Assembly: GCA_902490445.1 (NCBI GenBank)
Contig: CABUDZ010000066.1
Location: 1 to 11,408, forward strand
Source: an uncultured Collinsella sp.
GTDB taxonomy: Bacteria; Actinomycetota; Coriobacteriia; Coriobacteriales; Coriobacteriaceae
Length of the DNA: 11,408 nt
Direction of reading: 5' to 3'
Under the pieces are notes generated by a model. That model saw only the letters and a list, made by a program, of their open reading frames with translations. It had not been told where the DNA came from and did no database searches. The translations under genes and the position numbers were made by a program. Positions 5,539 to 11,408 of the stretch are shown piece after piece; position 1 is the stretch's first letter; every line of letters begins with the position of its first letter.

Positions 5539-6180
5539 TTATTTTTGCGCTACCAGGTGCGCGCGCCAACCTTTTTGAGCCTCCATGGCCAGCACGGAAA
5601 GGCCGGCTTCTTCGGCCATGGCACGGAACTGGGATTGCTTCAATATGCGCACGTCGCCGTGGCCGGCCAGGCGGGCAAGCGGCAGCTCGAACGTATTCAT
5701 AAGCCATACGGCGAAATCGTTTGCCGTGTAGTCGCGTAGGATGAGGCGGCCGCCGGGACGCAGCACGCGCGCGACGCCGGCGAAGAATTTCTCCGGGTTG
5801 GGGTAGTGGTGGAAGCTGTTCGAAGACAAGACGGCGTCGAAACTGTTGGCGGGGAAGGGCAAATCCTCCGCGTCGCCGACAACGAACTCGCATCCGTTTA
5901 GGCTTTTCGCCTGCGCAACGGCAATCATGTCGGGCGTCAGGTCGAGGCCGACGTAGTGCGCGTTGTGGTATTTTTCATGCAGCAGCTCAATGACCGCGCC
6001 CGTTCCGCACCCTACGTCGAGAACGTCGGCGAATGGCTCGCGCTCCAGCTCGGCGAGCATCTGCGGATAGTCATCCTTGCACATCTCGTAGATGCCAGCA
6101 TGGCCCGATTCGTACACCTCCGCGGCCTTCGTGAATTCCCTGATGGAAAGCTGCTTGTATTCGTCGGCGGTGCGTGCCAT
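5539..6180 (-). CDS. Class I SAM-dependent methyltransferase (Methyltransf_11/25 type)
   Basis: The intact 213-residue protein has motif I VLDVGCGTGAVIELL (53-67), the acidic ribose contact in VGLDLTPDM (77-85), GDAEDLPF (102-109), the post-motif SSNSFHHYPNPEKF (119-132) and VLRPGGRLILRD (139-150). It is a cytosolic small-molecule-type methyltransferase similar to the ubiquinone/menaquinone-biosynthesis-like group, but no substrate residues identify it as UbiE/MenG. AAGGAGG seven bases before the ATG supports the start. It differs in sequence from the two methyltransferases at the left of the window and is transcribed alone. Upstream, TAAGT and ACTTA form a 5-bp inverted repeat overlapping TATATT, a possible -10, in the AT-rich stretch 6213-6232. 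Confidence 0.9.
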   Translation of the reverse strand: MARTADEYKQLSIREFTKAAEVYESGHAGIYEMCKDDYPQMLAELEREPFADVLDVGCGTGAVIELLHEKYHNAHYVGLDLTPDMIAVAQAKSLNGCEFVVGDAEDLPFPANSFDAVLSSNSFHHYPNPEKFFAGVARVLRPGGRLILRDYTANDFAVWLMNTFELPLARLAGHGDVRILKQSQFRAMAEEAGLSVLAMEAQKGWRAHLVAQK

Positions 6181-6212
6181 GGTGCCTCCTTGGTTGCCAG
6201 CAGAACGATAAA

Positions 6213-6232
6213 AGTAAGTCTAATATAACTTA
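6213..6232 (-). promoter_or_regulatory. AT-rich promoter/operator candidate for the third methyltransferase
   Basis: This stretch is clearly more AT-rich than its surroundings. On the minus strand it offers TATATT as a -10 within TAAGT-TATATTAG-ACTTA, a 5-bp inverted repeat. A -35 is not clear. The call rests on base composition and position only. Confidence 0.35.
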
Positions 6233-6271
6233 ATCCCGTATCGCAAGCATAAGGTCGCCAAGGCAAGGGAG

Positions 6272-7238
6272 CTACCCCTGGTCGCAGTGTGAGCAGACGT
6301 TTCTGCCGGCACCCATCCATTTGGGAGCCCACCAATGAGTGGCCGACGCCGTCAAGTACGACAAGGCGTCCAGATCGGTAACGATGCGCCAAGGGCTGAT
6401 ATCTCCCTCGCGCGCCCGGCTCCCGGGGCGGTCGCCGCCGTCATCTCCTTCCGCTCCTCGACTCGATGCAGGCGTCCTCATGTACGCGTACCCGTAGTTG
6501 CTCGAAGAGTATGCCGTGCCGTTCCCGCCGACGATCGCCCGGCAGTTGTAGAACGTGCCCGCGCCAGAGGCCTCGCTTGGCAGCGCCCAGGTGGGGTCCA
6601 CGGTGATGGTCACCAGGTTCGAGCACCCCGAGAAGGCGTAGAACAGGTCCGTGAGCTCCGACGGGTCGAACCCCGTCAGGTCGAGCGCCGCGATCCCCGT
6701 GCAGCTGGTGAACGCGTAGCACATCGACGCCACGTTGGCGAGGTTCCCCAGCCCCACGAACGAGGTGATGGCGTTGAGCCCGTAGAACCAGTAGTTCATG
6801 TTCACGGCGGCCAGCGTCCCCATGTCGGAGCGCATCGACACCGTTCGGAACTGCGTGCGGTAGCTGTATCCGGGGATGACGCCCGCGGCCTGGTACCTCG
6901 CGTTGGCGCACAGCCGCCTGGATGTCCAAAAGCGTCTTGGAGCCGTCCACCGAGCCCGACACGGTGAAGTCCGGCGTCCCGTCGTCGTAGACGAACACCC
7001 TGAACCACTCGCGCACGTCCGAGTTGGGGTTGGTGAGCACGCCGCCCGCCCCCAGCTTGCAGACCGAGCCCGCGCTGGTGGACGATGGCACGAACCCGTC
7101 GGTGCCGCCCACCAGCTTGTTGTACCCGTAGAACATTGACCCCGAGCTAGAGATCACGTTGGTGAAGCTCGTCGCGTAGATCGTCTCCAGGGCCGAGCAG
7201 GACGTGAACATCTGCGTGGCGTTGGTCATCGTCGCCAT
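6272..7238 (-). pseudogene. BspA-type leucine-rich repeat (DUF285) protein, frameshifted
   Basis: The first frame begins MATMTNATQMFTSCSALE and runs to KTLLDIQAA near 6915; the second takes over with CANARYQAAGVIPGYSY and continues to about 6470. Both carry BspA/DUF285 repeat signatures: SCSALETIYATSF, MFYGYNKLVGG, MCYAFTSCTGIAALDL, LFYAFSGCSNLVTITV and TFYNCRAIVGG. Between repeats is a beta-rich insert (REWFRVFVYDDGTPDF). A one-base frameshift at 6905-6925 separates the halves. After YGYAYMR the frame drifts into an acidic/basic tail without repeats, suggesting a second lesion before the original end. There is no signal peptide or anchor; the gene starts mid-repeat but has its own GGGAGGG site. 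Such repeat proteins occur at cell surfaces and in gut prophage tail regions. Confidence is high for the repeat family, low for the role. Confidence 0.78.
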
Positions 7239-7259
7239 GCAAACCCTCCCGATATTAAG

Positions 7260-7335
7260 TTGGCAACTGAATATGGCTGTTTATCTCGGGGTTATAATTG
7301 CCTCAACGATTTATTTCCTCTAGATAGGTTGCCAA
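7260..7335 (+). promoter_or_regulatory. Promoter region of the two-gene module, bounded by an inverted repeat
   Basis: TATAAT at 7293-7298 is a perfect -10 and would start transcription near 7305, giving a leader of about 30 bases. No matching -35 is seen at the usual distance. TTGGCAAC (7260-7267) and GTTGCCAA (7328-7335) are perfect 8-bp inverted copies flanking the promoter; the second overlaps the first base of the start codon. This could be a two-site operator that represses by looping or by blocking the ribosome. Confidence 0.5.
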
Positions 7336-7985
7336 TGATGTTCAACACCGCCGAATCGGTTCTTATTGTCGAGGCTGGAAACACCGGCAAGTTCTCCAAG
7401 CTTCTCTACAACATGATCGGGAAGAACGATGACACCGAGGCTGGTCCGACCGGGCCCGTCGACGGCAGCGACGACGCCTCCATCTTCAACGAGGACCAGT
7501 TCGCTCAAACCGCTATCTCGTCGAGCCAGAAGGTCGTCTTCATCGGCTGGCCGGAAGGCACTGGGGACTACATCGATGCGATTCGGCTCGACAACCCCGA
7601 AGCCATCGATGAGGAAGGCGTCTACATCGGCGTGAGCGGGAACCACGCCTGCATCACGGTGAATACCGAACCACCTTCCAAGGAGGACTACTGGAAGTTC
7701 CTCGAAAGGGCAAAGAGGCACGGCATGGAGTTCGATGACCTTCTCGCAGCCCTACGCCCCGAAAAGGTGACGGCGGAACCCGAAGAAAACAATGATTCCA
7801 ATCCCGTGCTTGGTTTTGCCAAGATGGTAGGCAAGACCATCGGAAGGGCTGCCGTCGATGGCGCGAACGGCATCAACCAGGCTGTCGTCCTCCATCAGAA
7901 GGCGGCCGAGATTCGCGAGCAGCGTTACCAGTACGCTGTGAAACGCTTCTACCACGAGAAGCTCAAGAGCTTCGTCGAGGCGTAG
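7335..7985 (+). CDS. Unrecognised 216-residue protein, first gene of a two-gene module
   Basis: I do not recognise this protein. It begins MMFNTAESVLIVEAGNTGKF, with a short hydrophobic beta-strand, then an acidic, glycine-rich linker (31-55). Two strand-like segments follow, KVVFIGWPEGTGDY (66-79) and YIGVSGNHACITV (97-109), then helices rich in charge (113-150). A lysine/glycine segment FAKMVGKTIGRAAVDG (161-176) leads into a basic C-terminal helix with REQRYQYAVKRFYHEKL (194-210). No transmembrane segment or nuclease motif is evident. The start at 7335 is preferred over the TTG at 7260 because TATAAT at 7293-7298 would put the longer start upstream of transcription; the ribosome site (TAGG) is weak. 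It ends two bases before the next gene, so the two are almost certainly co-expressed. An immunity, sensor or adaptor role for the second protein is conceivable but unproven. Confidence 0.85.
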   Translation: MMFNTAESVLIVEAGNTGKFSKLLYNMIGKNDDTEAGPTGPVDGSDDASIFNEDQFAQTAISSSQKVVFIGWPEGTGDYIDAIRLDNPEAIDEEGVYIGVSGNHACITVNTEPPSKEDYWKFLERAKRHGMEFDDLLAALRPEKVTAEPEENNDSNPVLGFAKMVGKTIGRAAVDGANGINQAVVLHQKAAEIREQRYQYAVKRFYHEKLKSFVEA

Positions 7986-7987
7986 GA

Positions 7988-9520
7988 ATGAACGATTTCG
8001 ACAAGGGGTTCGAGTTCTCCGCGCGCTATGCCGCTGCCGTGCCCGCCGGGATGGATGCTGCGAGTTGGGTGAACAGCGTGGAGGCCGCCATCGAGGAGCT
8101 GTACTCCGCGATGAACTCCTACGACTACTATAAGAACAGCAAGGCGGCGCAGGACTCCCTCAAGGGATTCCTGGCAGAGGAATGGGCCTTTGGGACGGCA
8201 AACGTCGATGCAGCCGTTAAAAGGGTTGACGCCAAGGGTGTCAGGCTCGACTCGCACGACCTCGGGTCTGCGGATGTGGCCTGGGGCGCCGACCAATACC
8301 AACTCAAGTTCCTGACCGACCCTAAGAACATCGCGCGCAAGCTCGCGACAACGCTTCGCGATTCGTACAACGGCAGGCCGAAAAGATATGCGGACCTCTC
8401 TTTTGACGAGTGGGCCGTCGAGAAGGGCTTCACGGGCAAGACTCCAGACGACTTACTCTACGGCGACATGAGCGGCCTGATCCCGTCGGACAAGCTCGAA
8501 GCAGCCAAGCAGTATACGCTGATGCGCATCGAGCGCGCGAAAGGCCGCGGCTTGGACGAAGAGGTGCGGCGCTGGACGAAGGTGCGCGACAACATAACGG
8601 ATCGAATCAAGACCCCTGAGGGCGTCGAGGGCAGGCCCGCCACGAACGAGGAGATGCGCCGAAAGGCGATCGACGTCTCAAACAAGAAGAAGCTCGACCC
8701 TGCGGACGACGGCATGACCACGTCCCAGCTAATCGCCGCAAGCGACATAGTGAAGCAATCGCTCAAGGCCGGCGGCACAGCCGCCGCCCTGAGCGCGGCG
8801 CTGAGCGTTGCCCCCGAGATCTACCGCGCTATCGATTACCTGATCGCAGAAGGAGAAATTGACGACGAGCACTTGAAATCCATCGGGACGGCGGCATGCG
8901 CCGGCGCCGCCAACGGGTTCGTGTCCGGATCGGCGACCGCGGCGATCACGGCCGCAGCAGCAAAGGGCGCCTTCGGCGAGACGGTAAAGGCCGCCGCAAT
9001 GGGATCGAGGGGCGCGAACGTCATCGCGTCGCTCGTCGTGCTGACCATGGAAACGTGCCGAAACTCCTATCTCGTGGCGTCGGGGCAGATCGCGCCCGTC
9101 GAGATGGCGAGCAACATGGGCCAATCCGTGTTCTCAACCGTCATGATGCTCGGCGGAGCCGCTGTCGCGACCGCCTTGACAGGCGGGGCAGCTTTCCCTG
9201 TGCTCATCGGGTCCTTCGTCGGCGGAGCGGCGGGAAGCATGGCGTTCAGGCCCGTCTCGTCCTGCATCATGAAGGCGTGCGTCGAGAACGGCGTCACGTT
9301 CTTCGGCCTCGTCGAGCAAGACTACGAGGTTCCCAAGCGCCTGCTCTCGATGCTCGGCATCAAAGAGGCAAGCGTTAAGACGGCGAGGGTAAAGACGGCC
9401 GCCGTTTCGACGGCGGCCCGACTCTCTGCGCCTTCGGTGAAAACGACGAACCTGCACACCGCAGACGTTGTCTTCTTTGAGCGAGGGCTCGTCGGCGTCA
9501 ACAAAGTTGCTTATTCGTAG
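7988..9520 (+). CDS. 510-residue protein: nuclease-like N-terminus, glycine/alanine-rich hydrophobic region, repetitive tail
   Basis: The family is not one I can name. Three regions are visible. Residues 55-110 carry FLAEEWAFGTANVDAAV, GSADVAW and YQLKFL; E64/E65, D96 and Q105-x-K107 could be a PD-(D/E)XK site of the Mrr-like QxK kind. Residues 130-250 are charged and helical. Residues 259-418 alternate amphipathic and small-residue hydrophobic segments (TAACAGAANGFVSGSATAAI, MMLGGAAVATALTGGAAFPV, LIGSFVGGAAGSMAF), resembling glycine-zipper membrane or pore regions. After TFFGLVEQDY (437-446) comes a tail with repeated VKTA-type units (462-492), ending FFERGLVGVNKVAYS. The start overlaps the ribosome-site region in the end of the upstream gene, two bases after its stop. 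The gene is undamaged among decayed neighbours. Nuclease activity and membrane insertion are both inference. Confidence 0.88.
   Translation: MNDFDKGFEFSARYAAAVPAGMDAASWVNSVEAAIEELYSAMNSYDYYKNSKAAQDSLKGFLAEEWAFGTANVDAAVKRVDAKGVRLDSHDLGSADVAWGADQYQLKFLTDPKNIARKLATTLRDSYNGRPKRYADLSFDEWAVEKGFTGKTPDDLLYGDMSGLIPSDKLEAAKQYTLMRIERAKGRGLDEEVRRWTKVRDNITDRIKTPEGVEGRPATNEEMRRKAIDVSNKKKLDPADDGMTTSQLIAASDIVKQSLKAGGTAAALSAALSVAPEIYRAIDYLIAEGEIDDEHLKSIGTAACAGAANGFVSGSATAAITAAAAKGAFGETVKAAAMGSRGANVIASLVVLTMETCRNSYLVASGQIAPVEMASNMGQSVFSTVMMLGGAAVATALTGGAAFPVLIGSFVGGAAGSMAFRPVSSCIMKACVENGVTFFGLVEQDYEVPKRLLSMLGIKEASVKTARVKTAAVSTAARLSAPSVKTTNLHTADVVFFERGLVGVNKVAYS
9397..9418 (+). other. Perfect 9-bp hairpin with TTCG loop inside the second module gene
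   Basis: GGCCGCCGT and ACGGCGGCC pair perfectly around TTCG, about 100 bases before the stop codon. UUCG loops are unusually stable in RNA. The hairpin falls within the repetitive VKTA tail, so it may simply follow from repeated GAC-GGC words, or it may stabilise or pause the transcript. Confidence 0.7.
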
Positions 9521-9700
9521 GCCAGGTAGAATGCGCGGTCTTTCATAACTTGGCAGACCCTGAAGAAGCGCTCCCATTGGGCGACTTGAACTGTTTTATA
9601 GACATTTGGAAGCAAGCTAATGAGGAGCCACCGATAACCTAAATAGCATGCGCGGGCGGTGAGCTCAAGAGGGGAGCGGGATGAACTTGAGAATCAAGGA
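9521..9700. other. Spacer after the two-gene module, with a short open remnant
   Basis: One frame reads VECAVFHNLADPEEALPLGD and then FIDIWKQANEEPPIT to a stop at 9640-9642. It looks protein-like but has no start codon or ribosome site and matches no family I know, so it may be the end of a lost gene. No terminator for the module is evident here. Confidence 0.3.
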
Positions 9701-9882
9701 GTAACGGCCCGGTGAGTGTTATTTTGCGAGCTATACGCATTGAAGGCGACCTTTCGTGGTATAAACTACTTGCCGGAAGCCGCGGCTTTCAGAGTACGGC
9801 TTACGTGTACGTTTAACCTCCGTGGGCGACGGGGTGCCGCAAGGCGTAGAATATCGCCCACCTGTAGGGGCCTGCAGCGATG
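9701..9882. repeat. 182-bp direct repeat, copy 2, truncated by an IS3 end
   Basis: Gap-free match to 1467-1648 with eight transitions. The two internal structures (the stem with a GCAA tetraloop, and the AAGCCGCGGCTT palindrome) are unchanged. The left arm of the terminal hairpin is present (GGGGCCTGCA), with one C-to-T change, but the match ends six bases after it where an IS left end begins at 9883. No toxin gene follows, so this copy is either an orphan RNA element or the front of a locus destroyed by the insertion. Confidence 0.9.
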
Positions 9883-9907
9883 TGAACTGCCTCTCATTTC
9901 TTGGACA
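9883..9907 (+). mobile_element. Left terminal inverted repeat of an IS3-family (IS150-group-like) element
   Basis: The sequence starts TGAACTGCC and ends CTTGGACA, the usual form of IS150-group ends, 35 bases before an orfA start. It begins exactly where the match between the two 182-bp repeats stops, marking the insertion point. No matching right end was found in the window, so the element is truncated. Confidence 0.65.
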
Positions 9908-9941
9908 GAAAACTAAAGTCCGAGGAATGGGAGGCTTATCT

Positions 9942-10335
9942 ATGACCACGTACGGTCCGGGCGTCAGGTCCGCTGCCGTCGACATGTTCGAGAGGGGCCT
10001 CAGCCCCCTGGGCCGTCGCCCGCAGACTCGGAGTTTCCCCGAGCTCCGTGAGACAATGGGAGCAGACGTTCCGCTCGGCTGGACGGGAGGACCTGCTCGA
10101 CATGGGATGCAAGAGGTCGTACGACTGGGACACCAAGGTGGCCGCCGCGAGCGCCGTGGTCGACTCGGGGCGGTCGAAGCCCGACGTCATGAGCTCGGTC
10201 GGCTTATCGTCGGTCGCGCACGCCTACTGTTTACAGAAGACCACGGAGAACGGAATCCCACTCAAATCGTCCGACTCCGACCCCAACCCCAACGACAGGG
10301 CCCTACGGCTCATTTCGCGTCTATCGCCTCTATGA
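9942..10335 (+). pseudogene. IS3-family transposase OrfA remnant, frameshifted and truncated
   Basis: The start MTTYGPGVRSAAVDMFERGL is the typical opening of a helix-turn-helix OrfA protein. A frameshift at 10008-10012 separates it from AVARRLGVSPSSVRQWEQ in another frame, which completes the DNA-binding helix-turn-helix (about residues 22-45) and continues TFRSAGREDLLDMGCKR. Similarity fades after SKPDVMSSVG, near 10205, and the frame runs on without family features to 10335. OrfB, which carries the DDE catalytic domain, is absent. A GGGAGG site precedes the ATG. The element cannot move by itself. The IS left end lies just upstream. Confidence 0.75.
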
Positions 10336-10359
10336 GCACGATGGCCGGACGCAGCCCGT

Positions 10360-10728
10360 TCACGCAGGCGAACACCCCTTTGTCGTCATCGTGCCTGCCC
10401 GCGTCGCCGAGAGCAGCGTGCTCAAATCGGCCTGAATCGCCTCTGCCTTGCTTCCAAGCTGCAGCGGAGCCGAGTCGCCCGAGATGTTTACGCTCAACAG
10501 GTGCGCATCCGGCAGCTTCGCGGTCATGCTCCAGAACGGGAGCGTGATGATGCCCGGGGTCATCTCGCCCACGCCGAGCTCCAGCAACAGCACGTGGCTA
10601 CTACCGAGCTCGCGCACGAAGCGCTCGTATCGTCCGAGGCCCTCGCGCCATGCCGCACCCTGCAGAAACGTGTCGTCGCGCACCCACGGCACAAGATACT
10701 GGTTTTCCGTGCGAAAACGCTCATGCCG
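10360..10728 (-). pseudogene. Sir2-like NAD-dependent deacylase family, C-terminal remnant
   Basis: The frame contains YLVPWVRDDTFLQGAAW, then RYERFV, VLLLELGVGEMTPGIIT, LPFWSMT and ADLSTLL. This order (PWVRDD, W, RY..F, ELGVG..TPGII, PFW.MT) matches the last third of Sir2-type proteins that bear a CxxC zinc ribbon just before the PWVR segment. The NAD-binding N-terminal part and the zinc ribbon are absent: the frame is closed by a stop at 10729-10731 on the N-terminal side. The remnant lies between an IS3 fragment and a 12-bp inverted repeat, so deletion during transposition is a likely cause. Sir2 relatives remove acyl or ADP-ribosyl groups; this piece cannot do so. Confidence 0.65.
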
Positions 10729-10766
10729 CTAAATTGAGCGACCGCCTGTACTGCAGCGGGATCATC

Positions 10767-10843
10767 CGCCCGAGCGATCCCTTAATCCGTCGCCCGTTGC
10801 GCCAATCGGCAGAAGCCACGCGTGGACGCTAATCGCTCGGGCG
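10767..10843. repeat. 12-bp perfect inverted repeat bounding a 77-bp segment
   Basis: CGCCCGAGCGAT (10767-10778) and ATCGCTCGGGCG (10832-10843) are perfect inverted arms, with some further matches outside them. They lie between the Sir2-like remnant and the end of the radical SAM gene. The segment could be a miniature mobile element, the ends of a former one, or a stem-loop downstream of the radical SAM gene. No T-run follows on either strand close to the arm. Confidence 0.7.
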
Positions 10844-10862
10844 AATCGTCGTCGGTTTCCGT

Positions 10863-11408
10863 TTAACGATTTCTTTTTCCGCTATTATCCGACCCTCGGA
10901 CTTCCTCGTGATAGAAGTAGTCCACGATCACCGGATGCCCCTGGGGGACTCTGCCATAAGGCATTTCGTTGTCCACAAAGGGGCAATCGTACTTCTTGGC
11001 CATTTCCTCGGCTTTTACTTCAAGCGCTTCAAAGTAGCTGCGGTTGCGCTTGTTATAGATCTCATCGTAAAGCGGTACGAGATCGGGATGTTTCTTGGCG
11101 ATATAATACAGGATCACTTTTTTGAAACCACCCCGAAGATTGAGATTTTCGAGCCAAAACAAATCGCACCGATCCTTTACTCGCTCAAAAATCATCTCAA
11201 AATCCGTGATGCCGGGAAATACCGGGGACACGAAGCAGACCGTACGGATACCTTCGTCATACACCTGCTTCATAGCAGCGATACGACGCTCGATGCTCGA
11301 CGCGGAGTCCATATCGTTCTTGAAGTTCTCATCCAGCGTGTTGATCGACCATGAAACGGTCACTCGTCCAAGCTTCTTCAGCAGATCGATATCCCGCACC
11401 ACAAGATC
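10863..11408 (-). CDS. Radical SAM protein of the SPL (SplB-like) family, C-terminal part
   Basis: The visible 181 residues are the C-terminal half of a radical SAM enzyme related to spore photoproduct lyase-like proteins. Recognisable segments are VRDIDLLKKLG, VTVSWSINTLDENF, IERRIAAMKQVYDEGI, VCFVSPVFPGITD and FWLENLNLRGGF, followed by a helix YFEALEVKAEEMAKKY and the end HPVIVDYFYHEEVRGS. These correspond to the later strands of the partial TIM barrel and a family-specific tail. The CxxxCxxC iron-sulphur motif would lie beyond the right edge and cannot be checked. The frame is open to the edge, so the real start is outside. Nearby SAM methyltransferases do not form an operon with it. The substrate is unknown. 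Confidence 0.82.
   Translation of the reverse strand, partial: DLVVRDIDLLKKLGRVTVSWSINTLDENFKNDMDSASSIERRIAAMKQVYDEGIRTVCFVSPVFPGITDFEMIFERVKDRCDLFWLENLNLRGGFKKVILYYIAKKHPDLVPLYDEIYNKRNRSYFEALEVKAEEMAKKYDCPFVDNEMPYGRVPQGHPVIVDYFYHEEVRGSDNSGKRNR

Noticed and set aside
6335..6967. Open plus-strand frame of 210 codons opposite the BspA-type gene
   Set aside because: It is arginine/proline-rich with no domain and is the antisense shadow of the leucine-rich repeat frames.
6272..7238. Variable protein of a diversity-generating retroelement
   Set aside because: No C-type lectin domain, no template repeat and no reverse transcriptase gene are present in the window.
9822..10547. Long plus-strand open frame spanning repeat copy 2, the IS end and orfA
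   Set aside because: Only its middle coincides with the orfA start; the rest crosses an insertion junction and out-of-frame transposase sequence.
10908..11354. 148-codon plus-strand frame at the right end
   Set aside because: It is the antisense shadow of the radical SAM gene, which has clear family motifs.

Overview
The window looks like an accessory, partly decayed stretch of a high-GC gut actinobacterium, most likely a Coriobacteriia/Eggerthellaceae member. This is inferred from protein style (LytTR plus DUF3021 pair, BspA-type repeats, small SAM methyltransferases, a Sir2-like remnant, a radical SAM protein) and from AAGGAGG-type ribosome binding sites; no rRNA or other marker gene is present to prove it.

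Layout. On the minus strand at the left lie two class I SAM methyltransferases (1-1117). The first gene has lost its normal stop and runs into the second, which leaves the window. At 1467-1656 is a structured 182-bp element followed by a ToxN/AbiQ-like toxin gene broken by two one-base deletions (1682-2129). Next comes a minus-strand yjdF (DUF2992) gene with a long, riboswitch-like leader containing an anti-Shine-Dalgarno sequence (2338-2890). A perfect 13-bp inverted repeat and a degraded coding remnant follow (2970-3283). Then come an intact minus-strand LytTR regulator and DUF3021 membrane protein operon (3338-4283), a gene-poor stretch, and the 3' end of an acyl-CoA thioesterase/BAAT-like gene with an in-frame amber codon (5048-5377). 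A third, intact SAM methyltransferase occupies 5539-6180, followed by a frameshifted BspA-type leucine-rich repeat gene (6272-7238).

The most interesting part is an intact plus-strand two-gene operon, 7335-9520. Its 216-residue first protein is unrecognised. Its 510-residue second protein combines a possible PD-(D/E)XK (E, D, QxK) nuclease-like N-terminal region with a long small-residue-rich hydrophobic region and a repetitive VKTA-type tail. The genes are 2 nt apart, have a good -10 box, and lie among mobile and decayed material, as defence or toxin modules often do.

Immediately downstream (9701-9882) is a second copy of the 182-bp element, 174/182 identical with only transitions and no indels. 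It is interrupted in its terminal hairpin by the left end of an IS3-family element with a frameshifted orfA. A Sir2-like C-terminal remnant, a 12-bp inverted repeat, and the C-terminal part of a radical SAM protein running off the right edge complete the window.

Intact genes (LytTR/DUF3021, third methyltransferase, two-gene module, yjdF, radical SAM fragment) alternate with genes carrying single-base lesions. The region is therefore either a decay hotspot between mobile insertions or contains some sequencing errors; both readings are kept open below.
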